Shown here: piece by piece, positions 34,953-42,385 of the stretch
Layout: each line of letters starts with the position of its first letter
Numbering within the stretch: the first letter of the stretch is position 1
Source: an uncultured Collinsella sp.
GTDB lineage: Bacteria; Actinomycetota; Coriobacteriia; Coriobacteriales; Coriobacteriaceae
NCBI GenBank assembly: GCA_900549025.1
Contig: URMZ01000004.1
Coordinates: 34,995 to 98,994 of the forward strand
Length of the DNA stretch: 64,000 bases
Reading direction: 5' to 3'
Program-made: the position numbers and the translations under genes
Notes under the pieces: generated by a model
The model's input: only the letters and a program-made list of their open reading frames with translations
Told to the model about the DNA's origin: nothing
The model's database searches: none

Positions 34953-35641
34953 ACGAGCTCCAAAATGCCCAGAATGATGGGCTGATGCAGCAGATAGAAG
35001 GGGAGTGCGTGGCGTCCAAGGCTGGCGAGCGCCGGCAGGGGGTTGGCGTAGGCCCAGCTAGGGACGGTCTTATCGATTCCCTGCGCTATGTGTGCGGCGA
35101 GGTATCCTGCAAGATACATAAAGATAAACGGGATGATGGGGTAGTAATCACCCGAGACAAACCCAGGGCTCGGAAATCCCAGCCACGCCAGGTAGGGGAC
35201 AGGGTAGGTCGTTTTGGGGATGCTCCAGGTGAGGGCGAACAACACAAGGCATAGGGGCATGCCCCATCTCGCCGATATCTTCTTAAGGACGGGATCGGTC
35301 AACGCCACGATGCCGGTACATGCGGCCATGCAGTAGATGATGCCAAAATTAACCGAATCGTCGACTGAGACAAGTGTTGTTGCCAACCAGACGACGAGTG
35401 CTGCTAAGGCGTATTTGGCGGCACGTTTGATATTGTTGCGCGAAAGGGTACACATCCAACCCGCGATAAACAAAAATACCCAGCTGATGCTGGCGCGCCA
35501 GATGTCTTGAAAGACAGTCTGGGTAAACCAGGGCATATCCCAGTCGTACAGGTAGGCGAGATCGTAGCAAGCGTGAAAACCTGCCATAGAAATCATCGTA
35601 AACCCGCGGACGGTATCAAAGATGGTGATGCGTTTTTGCAT
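34937..35641 (-). CDS. DUF1624 membrane acyltransferase-like protein, coupled to lexA
   Basis: A 234-residue protein with about seven hydrophobic segments. The start (ITIFDTVRGFTMISMAGFHA) and the histidine-containing first helix match the heparan-alpha-glucosaminide N-acetyltransferase-like (DUF1624) family, where a membrane histidine receives the acetyl group. No enzymatic substrate is known for bacterial members. Its ATG overlaps the lexA stop codon (TAATG), so it is translated from the lexA mRNA and should be SOS-induced. Its 3' end overlaps hflX by 16 nt in antisense. Confidence 0.8.
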   Translation of the reverse strand: MQKRITIFDTVRGFTMISMAGFHACYDLAYLYDWDMPWFTQTVFQDIWRASISWVFLFIAGWMCTLSRNNIKRAAKYALAALVVWLATTLVSVDDSVNFGIIYCMAACTGIVALTDPVLKKISARWGMPLCLVLFALTWSIPKTTYPVPYLAWLGFPSPGFVSGDYYPIIPFIFMYLAGYLAAHIAQGIDKTVPSWAYANPLPALASLGRHALPFYLLHQPIILGILELVYSVR

Positions 35642-36285
35642 TACGAGAACCGGCGCATTAAACCGACAACTTTACCCAAAATAACGGGGTTCGTCGCATA
35701 GATAGGCTCCATAGTGTCGTTCTCGGGCTGCAAGCGCACGCGCCCCTGCTCCTTGTAGAACGTCTTGACGGTCGCTGAACCATCAATCATGGCCACGACA
35801 ATTTCGCCGTTCATGGCACTCTTTTGTTCACGGACGATGATGTAATCGCCATTGAAGATGCCGACATTGATCATTGAGCTCCCATGCACCTCAAGGATAA
35901 AGGAACCCTGATCAGTGGCGATTTCGGTCGGGATAGTAAAAGTGTCTTCGATATTCTGCTCGGCCAGAATGGGAATCCCAGCCGCGACGCGACCAACGAG
36001 CGGTAGCGAGACCGTTCCGCGAGGTGCGGTGGGCTCGTCAGATTTAGAAATTGAGACAGAGGAACCGTCCTCGTTAAAGAGTTCCAGGGCGCGCGGTTTG
36101 GTGGCATCGCGCTTGAGTAGCCCGCGCGCCTCCAGGGCAGAGAGATGGGCGTGCACGGTGCTGGGGGAGGAAAGGCCCACGGCAGAAGCCATCTCGCGCA
36201 CGCTGGGCGGATAACCCTTCTCATGCTGATATTCCTTGATGAAGTCGTAAATTTGCTGCTGACGCTTGGTAATTTTGCGAGCCAT
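35641..36285 (-). CDS. lexA: SOS repressor LexA
   Basis: A 214-residue LexA. The N-terminal winged helix (SVREMASAVGLSSPSTVHAHL) binds CGAAC-N4-GTTCG boxes. The self-cleavage bond A102-G103 (RVAAGIP), the catalytic S137 (GSSMINVG) and K174 (ATVKTF) are present. The usual GDSM is GSSM here, leaving the nucleophile intact. The ATG at 36285 was chosen by homology and an upstream AGAGAGGA; in-frame starts further upstream lie inside the operator region. Three LexA boxes lie between it and the divergent LysM gene. Confidence 0.95.
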   Translation of the reverse strand: MARKITKRQQQIYDFIKEYQHEKGYPPSVREMASAVGLSSPSTVHAHLSALEARGLLKRDATKPRALELFNEDGSSVSISKSDEPTAPRGTVSLPLVGRVAAGIPILAEQNIEDTFTIPTEIATDQGSFILEVHGSSMINVGIFNGDYIIVREQKSAMNGEIVVAMIDGSATVKTFYKEQGRVRLQPENDTMEPIYATNPVILGKVVGLMRRFS

Positions 36286-36308
36286 CAGGGCATCCTCTCT
36301 ACCCATGT

Positions 36309-36378
36309 CAAACAAATGTTCGAATTTTGCTTGACAGGAACAACTGTTCGAAGATAATAATAACCGAACATTCGTTCT
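36309..36378. promoter_or_regulatory. Divergent SOS control region with three LexA boxes
   Basis: Box 1 CAAAC-AAAT-GTTCG (36309-36322), box 2 GGAAC-AACT-GTTCG (36337-36350), box 3 CGAAC-ATTC-GTTCT (36365-36378); each differs from consensus at one position. Box 3 sits 2 bp before a leftward TATTAT (36357-36362), the same geometry as at recA, so it probably controls lexA. Confidence 0.85.
36331..36358 (+). promoter_or_regulatory. SOS-controlled promoter of the LysM gene
   Basis: TTGACA (36331-36336), 16 bp, GATAAT (36353-36358), with LexA box 2 filling the spacer. Confidence 0.75.
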
Positions 36379-36445
36379 CGCGCTAGACATTTTTGTCCGC
36401 GCGGCTTGATAAAACTGTTCTCAGCAAAACACGCGAGAGGAGAAC

Positions 36446-36898
36446 ATGATGAACGCAACGAATATGGTCCAGGGAAACCTCGCCCTTAAGCTCGAGACGC
36501 CTGCAGAACCCACTTTTACGGTTGTTCAGGGTGGCCGCTCCGGCTTTCAGCCTTTGACCGTAAAGCCTGCTCGCAATCAGCAGGCTGTAGTCGCGCCGGC
36601 CTGCGTTGCCCTGAAGGTTCCGACGATTGTCGCCATCGCCGTTACACTTACGCTCTTCTTTGTCCTCGCTACGTCGGTCTTTAGCGCTCGTCACGCCGCG
36701 TATGCCGAGTCCGTTTCCAACGTTACATACGAGACCATTCGCGCTCAGCCTGGCGATTCTCTTTGGTCGCTTGCCGAGGAATATCCAATCGAAGGCCTTT
36801 CCACGCAAGAGACTTCCGACATGATCCGTAACGTCAATCATCTGGAGCATGGTTCGCTCGCCGCCGGTGCGCATCTTAAGGTTCCTACTCGTTCGTAA
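36446..36898 (+). CDS. SOS-regulated LysM membrane protein (YneA/Rv2719c-like)
   Basis: A 150-residue protein with a cytoplasmic N-terminus, one membrane helix (about 59-79, IVAIAVTLTLFFVLATS) and an exterior LysM peptidoglycan-binding domain (about 96-146, YETIRAQPGDSLWSLAEEY). The position divergent from lexA and before nrdR matches Bacillus YneA, Corynebacterium DivS and mycobacterial Rv2719c, which delay division during DNA damage. LexA box 2 lies inside its promoter. AGGAG precedes the ATG at 36446. Sequence similarity outside LysM is low, so orthology rests mostly on context. Confidence 0.82.
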   Translation: MMNATNMVQGNLALKLETPAEPTFTVVQGGRSGFQPLTVKPARNQQAVVAPACVALKVPTIVAIAVTLTLFFVLATSVFSARHAAYAESVSNVTYETIRAQPGDSLWSLAEEYPIEGLSTQETSDMIRNVNHLEHGSLAAGAHLKVPTRS

Positions 36899-36911
36899 TC
36901 ATTATCACGCT

Positions 36912-36955
36912 GCGCATGGTACCCTTGTTATCGTTTAAGAGGAGGTACCATGCGC
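36912..36955 (+). promoter_or_regulatory. 12-bp inverted repeat burying the nrdR start codon
   Basis: GCGCATGGTACC (36912-36923) is perfectly complementary to GGTACCATGCGC (36944-36955), which contains the nrdR ATG. The 20-nt loop holds most of the AGAGGAGG ribosome site. If transcribed from upstream, the stem would hide the start codon. Confidence 0.6.
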
Positions 36956-37393
36956 TGTCCCAAATGCGGCAAGGCACATACCCGCGTCGTTGATTCCCGT
37001 ATGCAGGAGTCAAATAACACCATTAAGCGCCGTCGCGAATGTTGCTCGTGTAATTACCGCTTTACAACGTTCGAGCGATGCGAAGACCCAATCGAGGTCA
37101 TTAAGTCGGACGGAACCAAGCAGCGGTTCGATCGCAATAAGCTGCTCGTCGGTTTGATGCGCGCCACCATCAAGCGTGATATCGACACTAAGAAGCTCAA
37201 TGAGATTATCGATGACATCGAGGTCGAGCTGCGCTCTCGCACGCTGACGGCCGTTACGTCCCATGAGTTGGGTGACATGGTACTCAAGCGCTTGGCCAAG
37301 ATCGACAAGGTGGCGTACATCCGCTTTGCCTCGGTCTACCGCGATTTCAAAGACGTCGATGAGTTTCTGCAAGAGCTCGACAAGCTAAGGTGA
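36950..37393 (+). CDS. nrdR: Ribonucleotide reductase repressor NrdR
   Basis: A 147-residue repressor of ribonucleotide reductase genes. A zinc ribbon ([17 protein letters not shown] ... [12 protein letters not shown]) is followed by an ATP-cone domain ([19 protein letters not shown]) that senses ATP/dATP. It follows the LysM gene by 51 nt, the conserved actinobacterial lexA-LysM-nrdR order. Its ATG is inside a perfect 12-bp stem. dut starts 4 nt after the stop, so two dNTP-pool genes are linked. Confidence 0.95.
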   Translation: MRCPKCGKAHTRVVDSRMQESNNTIKRRRECCSCNYRFTTFERCEDPIEVIKSDGTKQRFDRNKLLVGLMRATIKRDIDTKKLNEIIDDIEVELRSRTLTAVTSHELGDMVLKRLAKIDKVAYIRFASVYRDFKDVDEFLQELDKLR

Positions 37394-37397
37394 TTCC

Positions 37398-37841
37398 ATG
37401 TCCAACATTACCGTCAACATAAAGCGTCTCGACCCCACCGTCGAGCTTCCCAAATACGCCCATCCCACCGATGCCGGCTTGGATTTGCGCTCCAACGAGG
37501 ACTGCATTCTGAAGCCCTTCGAACGCCGTCTGGTGTCTACTGGGCTGGCCATCGCCCTGCCCGATGGCTACGCCGGCTTTGTCCAGCCCCGCAGCGGCTT
37601 GGCCATTAAGCAGGGCCTGTCTATAGTCAACACGCCGGGCCTCATCGACGCCCACTACCGAGGAGAACTCAAGGTTATCCTCATCAACCTGGATCCCTCC
37701 AACAACATCCAAATCAACAAAGGCGACCGCATAGCCCAACTCGTCATCCAAGAAGTCCCCACGGTCAACCTCATAGAAGTAGAAGAACTAGACGAAACCG
37801 ACCGAGGCAACGGAGGCTTCGGCTCCTCCGGCGTCGCCTAG
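37398..37841 (+). CDS. dut: dUTP diphosphatase
   Basis: A 147-residue trimeric dUTPase that removes dUTP and supplies dUMP. Motif 1 [12 protein letters not shown], motif 2 PRSGLAIK, motif 3 [16 protein letters not shown], motif 4 [10 protein letters not shown] and the C-terminal GNGGFGSSG are all present. From about position 37690 to the end, codon choice changes: GAA, ATA, CTA and CGA/GGA replace the usual GAG, ATC, CTG and CGC/GGC. This is unlike the first half and the neighbours. Confidence 0.94.
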   Translation: MSNITVNIKRLDPTVELPKYAHPTDAGLDLRSNEDCILKPFERRLVSTGLAIALPDGYAGFVQPRSGLAIKQGLSIVNTPGLIDAHYRGELKVILINLDPSNNIQINKGDRIAQLVIQEVPTVNLIEVEELDETDRGNGGFGSSGVA

Positions 37842-37853
37842 TTGCTTCCGTCC

Positions 37854-37957
37854 GCTCACCCGTGGGAGGACCCTATATATCATCCCATGCTCAAACATTC
37901 TCGCTGCGCTGCGAAACTGCGCGTGGGACGATATATAGGGCCCTCCCACGGGTGAGC
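37854..37957. repeat. Large palindromic element, copy 1
   Basis: Two 37-nt arms (37854-37890 and 37921-37957) pair at 34 of 37 positions around a 30-nt loop. The inner arm and loop (CATGCTCAA...CATTCTCGC...TGCGAAACTGCGCGTGG) are shared with copy 2 (38106-38202, opposite orientation), but the outer arms (GCTCACCCGTGGGAGG...) are different. It lies in the 450-bp gap between the convergent genes dut and the glycosyltransferase; no gene is seen in it. Confidence 0.75.
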
Positions 37958-38021
37958 TACGTTTGCATGCTTGTAACTACCGTGCCTCTTCGCTGGAAGC
38001 TGATAGCATTAATCGATTTGT

Positions 38022-38064
38022 AAGCCGGTGCGACAAGGGAGTTTCTCCTTTGTCGCACCGGCTT
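38022..38064. terminator. Strong hairpin between convergent genes
   Basis: A 20-bp stem (AAGCCGGTGCGACAAGGGAG with CTCCTTTGTCGCACCGGCTT, one G-T pair) with a TTT loop. T tracts are short on both sides (TTTCT rightward), so it could stop transcription of dut, of the leftward glycosyltransferase, or both. Confidence 0.6.
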
Positions 38065-38105
38065 TCTAGTCGGATTGCAATTTGTTTTCAAGCAGGAAGC
38101 CTCTC

Positions 38106-38202
38106 GTCCGGGACTCACCCATATCGTTCCACGCGCAGTTTCGCAGCGAGCGCAGCGAAGCGAGAATGATTGAGCATGGAATGATATGGGTGAGTCCCGG
38201 AC
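38106..38202. repeat. Large palindromic element, copy 2 (inverted)
   Basis: Two 29-nt arms (38106-38134 and 38174-38202) pair at 27 of 29 positions around a 39-nt loop. Read on the minus strand, its centre matches copy 1 with a 9-nt longer loop. The outer arms (GTCCGGGACTCACCC) are unrelated to copy 1 yet self-complementary. Confidence 0.75.
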
Positions 38203-38221
38203 GGGTGGGATTAGTGCGCCC

Positions 38222-38262
38222 TGCGAAGCGAGAATGTTTGAGCATGGAATGATATGTGTGGG
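38222..38262. repeat. Partial third copy of the palindromic element
   Basis: GCGAAGCGAGAATG-T-TTGAGC... through ATGGAATGATATG repeats positions 38155-38190 of copy 2 almost exactly, in the same orientation, but the other half is missing. It ends 30 bp before the glycosyltransferase stop codon. Confidence 0.65.
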
Positions 38263-38291
38263 CGGCCTGCGCCACGGCGGACAGTCCGGTG

Positions 38292-39593
38292 CTAGCGGAT
38301 ATGCGCGGGCTTTCCTCCCCAGTAGAAGCGGCAGAAGGCTCGTTTGCGCTTTTGGGGTTTGCCAACGAGCTCCATGGTTGCGATGGCGATGTCCTCGGCT
38401 GCGTGGGGACGGCGCAGCACTTCGCCGTTGATGAGTAGCGCTTTGAGCGACTCAGGGTGGTCGTGCAGGTGACGAAGCGTCACGATGAGCTCGCGTGCGG
38501 TGGTGACGTGCATGCTGGCGCCCATGCCGGTAAGCATCGTGGTGTTGGCCTTTTCCTGACCGTATGATTTGCCCAGCAGGATCATCGGCAGATGAGCGCA
38601 CAGGCACTCGGTGACGGTGAGTCCGCCCGATTTGAGGATTGCCAAGTCGCAGCCGTGCATGAGGGCCGCCATGTCGTCCACGTAGTCCAGAACCGTGACG
38701 TTGTCGAGCTTCATGGCGTCGAAGAGCGTCTTGAGTCGGGCGGCGTATTCCTTATCCTTGCCCGGTAAAAAGACAAAGTGCATGTCTTCAAAGCTGCGTA
38801 AGAAGGGGAGCGTGTGGTCCATCGCGGCACGGAAACGCACGTAAGGCTGCGGCAGACCGGCGCCAGCCATAACCAGCACGACCGTCTTGTCTGCCGGCAA
38901 ATTGAACTTTTCCAGCTCTTCCTCGCGATCGTAATTTGAATCGAAACCGGCTCGGATGGGGATGCCCGTTATGCGGATCTTTGACTCGGGAACCTTGCGC
39001 GGGCGCAGCGTTTCGGCCATAAACTCGTTGGCTACACAGAATAGGTCGGTGTCCTTGTGGGGCCAAAAGCCTTCGACTTCGTAATCGGTCGGCACGCAGA
39101 TGACCGGAAAATCAATACCCGTGATGACGCGGGCGCCCACAGCGACGTTGGCCGCCGTAATGTGTGTTGCGACCACGGCTATGGGCCTGCGGGTCCGGAC
39201 GTATTCGTTGAAGGCGGGGAACATAATTCGTGACCATGCTGTGCCGCCGCCCCAGAGCAGATGTCCTGTAAGCGTATATCGCCAGGTCAGGTCGTAAATG
39301 GGGCGCGTGGCGCCGGTAAACGACGCTGCTGTTTTATTACCATCGAACCTAATGCGTCCAAAATCGAGGATATCTAGGACTTCGATCTCAATATCCTCAG
39401 GGATTCCCTTGTTGCCGCGGATAAGGTCAAATGCTTGTGCAATCGCGTTGGCGGCGGCTTTGTGGCCCGATCCAACCGATGCGTGCACAATGGTTACCAG
39501 GGGTTTTTGTGTAGGTGAAACGGTCATTTGCTCCGGTTGGGGAGTGGCTTGCATGGGCAGGGGAGCGCTATTGCCCGTCTGCGTTTGATCCAT
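38292..39593 (-). CDS. Diacylglycerol glucosyltransferase-like protein (MGDG synthase family, GT28)
   Basis: A 433-residue glycosyltransferase. After a disordered Gln/Pro/Thr-rich N-terminus (1-35), an MGDG synthase-type N-domain starts with VTIVHASVGSGHKAAANAI; the C-terminal GT28 fold has VMAGAGLPQ and the nucleotide-sugar loop ILKSGGLTVTECL. Relatives (UgtP, MGDG synthase) move glucose or galactose onto diacylglycerol, making glycolipids and lipoteichoic acid anchors. The ATG at 39593 has AAGGGGAGTT upstream; longer in-frame starts reach into the trxB promoter region. Divergent from trxB. Confidence 0.8.
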   Translation of the reverse strand: MDQTQTGNSAPLPMQATPQPEQMTVSPTQKPLVTIVHASVGSGHKAAANAIAQAFDLIRGNKGIPEDIEIEVLDILDFGRIRFDGNKTAASFTGATRPIYDLTWRYTLTGHLLWGGGTAWSRIMFPAFNEYVRTRRPIAVVATHITAANVAVGARVITGIDFPVICVPTDYEVEGFWPHKDTDLFCVANEFMAETLRPRKVPESKIRITGIPIRAGFDSNYDREEELEKFNLPADKTVVLVMAGAGLPQPYVRFRAAMDHTLPFLRSFEDMHFVFLPGKDKEYAARLKTLFDAMKLDNVTVLDYVDDMAALMHGCDLAILKSGGLTVTECLCAHLPMILLGKSYGQEKANTTMLTGMGASMHVTTARELIVTLRHLHDHPESLKALLINGEVLRRPHAAEDIAIATMELVGKPQKRKRAFCRFYWGGKPAHIR

Positions 39594-39710
39594 CGATAAC
39601 TCCCCTTCAGCTTTGTTACGCGATTTAACATTGTAGTGCATGAGTGTCATGTTCACGTAAATTTGGGTATGAGCGCAAAGAACGTCAATGTATCGACGAG
39701 AGGATATTCC

Positions 39711-40649
39711 ATGACTACCGATCAGCCGATTGATGTTGCGATTGTCGGTGGAGGCCCCGCGGGCTATGCTGCCGCCATTTACGCTGCGCGTGCCAACCTG
39801 ACGACGACCGTGATTGAGCAGGGCATGTCGGGTGGACAGATCGCCACGACCAATGAAGTCGAGAACTATCCGGGCATTCCGCTCTTGAGTGGCGCCGAAC
39901 TCGGCGAGCGTTTTCAGCAACATGCAGAGGGGCTGGGAGCGCAGGTTACATGGAGCATGGTTACGGGTATCGATTACGATGCCGATGCAGCGCTGTTTAC
40001 GGTGCATCACGATATAGGCGATACGCTTGCCTCGAGCGTTATCGCTTGCATGGGTGCCACGCCGCGTCCGGCAGGTTTCGCTGGCGAGGATACCTATCGC
40101 GGTCGTGGCGTTTCATATTGCGCAACATGTGACGGCATGTTCTTCCGCGGCAAACAGGTCTTTGTAATCGGTGGTGGCAATTCGGCATGCGAAGAGGCAC
40201 TGTTCCTGTCAGACATTGCCAGCAGTGTGACCATCGTGCTGCGCCGCGACCAGTTCCGTGCGCCTGATGGTGTTGTTCAGAAAGTACTCAAAAAGGACAA
40301 TATTACAGTTAGGTACCAAACTAGTATTGTTGAGCTTTCTGGTGAAGCGATGCCCACGACAATTACGTTCAAGGACAATGCAAGCGGTAAGACGCATGCT
40401 GAGACCTTTGAGCCCGGCTCGTTTGGCATCTTTGTCTTTACCGGAACGCAACCTCATACCGAGCTTGTTGAGCATTTAGTCGATCTGACGCCTGATGGCG
40501 GCATTCTGACTGATGAATCCATGGCGACCCGCACGCCAGGTCTATTTGCTGCTGGCGACATCCGTTCCAAGCGCTTACGTCAGGTTGTGACCGCCGTTTC
40601 TGACGGAGCAATTGCAGCAACGAGCGCATACGCGTTTCTCCGCGGATAA
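39711..40649 (+). CDS. trxB: Thioredoxin reductase
   Basis: A 312-residue FAD/NADPH disulfide reductase with FAD-binding GGGPAG (13-18), redox pair C137-A-T-C140 and the NADPH-binding GGGNSACEEA. The late GLFAAGDIRSK motif binds FAD. The ATG at 39711 follows GAGAGGA; an upstream in-frame start at 39636 lies in the divergent promoter region. An intrinsic terminator follows. No thioredoxin gene is adjacent. Confidence 0.93.
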   Translation: MTTDQPIDVAIVGGGPAGYAAAIYAARANLTTTVIEQGMSGGQIATTNEVENYPGIPLLSGAELGERFQQHAEGLGAQVTWSMVTGIDYDADAALFTVHHDIGDTLASSVIACMGATPRPAGFAGEDTYRGRGVSYCATCDGMFFRGKQVFVIGGGNSACEEALFLSDIASSVTIVLRRDQFRAPDGVVQKVLKKDNITVRYQTSIVELSGEAMPTTITFKDNASGKTHAETFEPGSFGIFVFTGTQPHTELVEHLVDLTPDGGILTDESMATRTPGLFAAGDIRSKRLRQVVTAVSDGAIAATSAYAFLRG

Positions 40650-40690
40650 GTACGATAATATATCTTATGTAAGGTTGCTATCTTTAAAAC

Positions 40691-40733
40691 AAAGTGGTTG
40701 GACGGTGCATCAATGTGCTGTCCAACCACTTTT
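40691..40733 (+). terminator. Intrinsic terminator of trxB
   Basis: AAAGTGGTTGGAC pairs with GTCCAACCACTTT, extended inward by weaker pairs around a 4-nt loop, then TTTTA. Confidence 0.85.
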
Positions 40734-40740
40734 ACTTTCC

Positions 40741-40769
40741 GGCTATATAGTATGCAAAACTAGATAACC
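40741..40769 (+). promoter_or_regulatory. Operator-like palindrome upstream of the DUF1836 gene
   Basis: Arms GGCTATATAGT and ACTAGATAACC flank ATGCAAA. The 29 bp match the sequence at 42443-42415 (minus strand, upstream of degV) at 26 positions. A -10-like TACAAT begins 5 bp downstream (40775-40780), so a protein bound here would cover the -35 and spacer, consistent with autorepression. Confidence 0.65.
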
Positions 40770-40804
40770 TAGAATACAATATAGCTAATGAACGGAGGAT
40801 CCTT

Positions 40805-41416
40805 ATGAACCACGCCAAACGCGTTATCCCGATGTCCGATTCGTCGGTCAGCATTAAGCCTGAGGATATTCAGCCCACTGTGCTGCCCGATGCATTTATT
40901 CAGTCCGATATCGTGCGCAAACTCAATACGTTGAGTCTGCCGCGCTATGACCAGTTGCCCAATGTGACGCTCTACCGCGACCAGGTCATTGAGTATGTTG
41001 CGCTGTGGATGGAGCCGCTGTCTATTTGCGTTGAGCAGCCTGTCATTACGCCATCGATGATCAATAACTACGTGAAGGTCGGCCTGGTGCCTGCTCCGGT
41101 CAAAAAGCAGTATGGTCGCGAGCAGATTGCCCGCCTGATCGCTATCTGCATCTTTAAGCAGGTGCTACCTATTGCTGCGGTGCAGGCGCTCTTTAACATT
41201 CAGCGTTTGAGCTACGATGCCCCGACGGCCTTCGACTATGTGGTCGATCAGCTCGAGGCATCGATTCGCTCGGCGTTTTCTGTCGAGCAGACGCCGGTTC
41301 CCGATACGGCGCATCAGGTAACGCGTGAGTCGCTGCTTGTGCGCAGCGCGGTTTCATCCTTTGTTTCGAAAGCGTACCTGATGAGCTATCTCAAGTTCAA
41401 CGGGTTTAATAGCTAG
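40805..41416 (+). CDS. DUF1836 protein, predicted DNA-binding regulator
   Basis: A 203-residue protein of the DUF1836 family. The conserved core is LPRYDQLPNVTLYRDQVIEY, then ITPSMINNYVKVGLVPAP, KKQYGREQIARLI and the FKQVLPIAAVQALF helix. The part around residues 80-130 resembles a MerR-type winged helix (a helix reading a half-site, then a wing with K/Y, then a bundle). No DNA target has been described for this family to my knowledge. The operator at 40741-40769, repeated upstream of degV, suggests both genes are its targets. CGGAGG precedes the ATG. Confidence 0.8.
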   Translation: MNHAKRVIPMSDSSVSIKPEDIQPTVLPDAFIQSDIVRKLNTLSLPRYDQLPNVTLYRDQVIEYVALWMEPLSICVEQPVITPSMINNYVKVGLVPAPVKKQYGREQIARLIAICIFKQVLPIAAVQALFNIQRLSYDAPTAFDYVVDQLEASIRSAFSVEQTPVPDTAHQVTRESLLVRSAVSSFVSKAYLMSYLKFNGFNS

Positions 41417-41428
41417 TCGACGTATAAA

Positions 41429-41476
41429 ACGGGCGGGATAAAGAGGCATCTGTCGCTTTATCCCGCCCGTATTTTT
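41429..41476. terminator. Bidirectional terminator between DUF1836 gene and degV
   Basis: ACGGGCGGGATAAAG pairs perfectly with CTTTATCCCGCCCGT around a 12-nt loop; TTTTT (rightward) and TTTTA (leftward) flank it. Confidence 0.88.
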
Positions 41477-41489
41477 GCTTGGTTGGACT

Positions 41490-42356
41490 TTATTTGCCCG
41501 AAGCTACGCCCATGCCGTAGCCGATGATCAGGCCGTGCATCTCGGCGTAATAGGAATCCAGGCCGTTGCAGGGCATGATGATGGTCTTGGAGCCGGGCCA
41601 ATGCTCGACTATGCGGTCAGTAAGCGCCCGGGCTCCAGCTTCGTTCTCAACGTGATCGATGATGACCTCGCCGCCCGTAAAACCCTCGGCTTCCATGGTG
41701 TCGATGATCTTGTTGAGCATCTTCTTTTCGCCACGCGTATGCCCGACGAGTTCGATTTTACCGGCCTCGCTCGCCGTGCCCAAAATGCGGATATTGAGCT
41801 TGTTGGCAATGACGCCGGCTGCCTTAGGGATACGTCCGGCTTTGGCCAGGTTTTCGTAATTGCACAAGCTGAAGAGGATTTTGCTGTTCTGCTCAAGGCT
41901 ATCGAAGTATGCGCAAGCGTCCTCGAATGAGACATCCGGATTGCTTGCAAGATAGCGGTCGAACAGCAAGAAAATGAGGTCCATTTTGCCGCCAGCTGCG
42001 CGCGAATTGACTAGATGAATCTGCCGGTCGGGCTCCTCGGCAAGAACCATATCGCGAGCCGTGGCTGCTGCGTTGTAGCTGCCCGACACGCCCTCAGAGA
42101 TCGGCATGCAGATGGTCTTGTCTGCCAATTTGAAGAGCTCGGCCCACTCCCCTACGCTGGGACAAGCGCTCGAAGAAGCGTTCGTCTCCGCCTGAACAGC
42201 GCAGTTGAGTTCATGAACATCGAGTGAAAGGTCATCGACGAATTCACGCTCCCCCACTCGAATTTTGAGGGGCGCAAATGCAAAGGTGGTATGGGGCGCA
42301 GTCGGTTGCCAATCGCGGAGGTTACAGCTTGAATCGGAGATAAGTGCCCAGCTCAT
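41490..42356 (-). CDS. degV: DegV family fatty acid-binding protein
   Basis: A 288-residue two-domain protein of the DegV fold. The N-terminal ALISDSSCNL, the lipid-head-group motif (SxxxxGxSGSYNAA, here PISEGVSGSYNAA) and ENLAKAGRIPKA are typical. Family members bind a fatty acid and present it to fatty acid kinase FakA in Firmicutes. No FakA gene is in the window. An operator shared with the DUF1836 gene lies upstream of its -10 element, which implies common control. Confidence 0.87.
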   Translation of the reverse strand: MSWALISDSSCNLRDWQPTAPHTTFAFAPLKIRVGEREFVDDLSLDVHELNCAVQAETNASSSACPSVGEWAELFKLADKTICMPISEGVSGSYNAAATARDMVLAEEPDRQIHLVNSRAAGGKMDLIFLLFDRYLASNPDVSFEDACAYFDSLEQNSKILFSLCNYENLAKAGRIPKAAGVIANKLNIRILGTASEAGKIELVGHTRGEKKMLNKIIDTMEAEGFTGGEVIIDHVENEAGARALTDRIVEHWPGSKTIIMPCNGLDSYYAEMHGLIIGYGMGVASGK

Positions 42357-42385
42357 AGAGGGTCCTTTCTAATTGTTCCTCAACA

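Noticed and set aside
34985..35254. An 89-residue plus-strand frame after hflX
   Set aside because: It is antisense to the DUF1624 gene, which has proper membrane helices and coupling to lexA.
36912..36955. The nrdR stem as terminator of the LysM gene
   Set aside because: No T tract follows, and the right arm contains the nrdR start codon.
37854..38262. The palindromes as an IS element or integron attC site
   Set aside because: No transposase or integrase frame is present, no target duplication is visible, and the arms lack attC box features.
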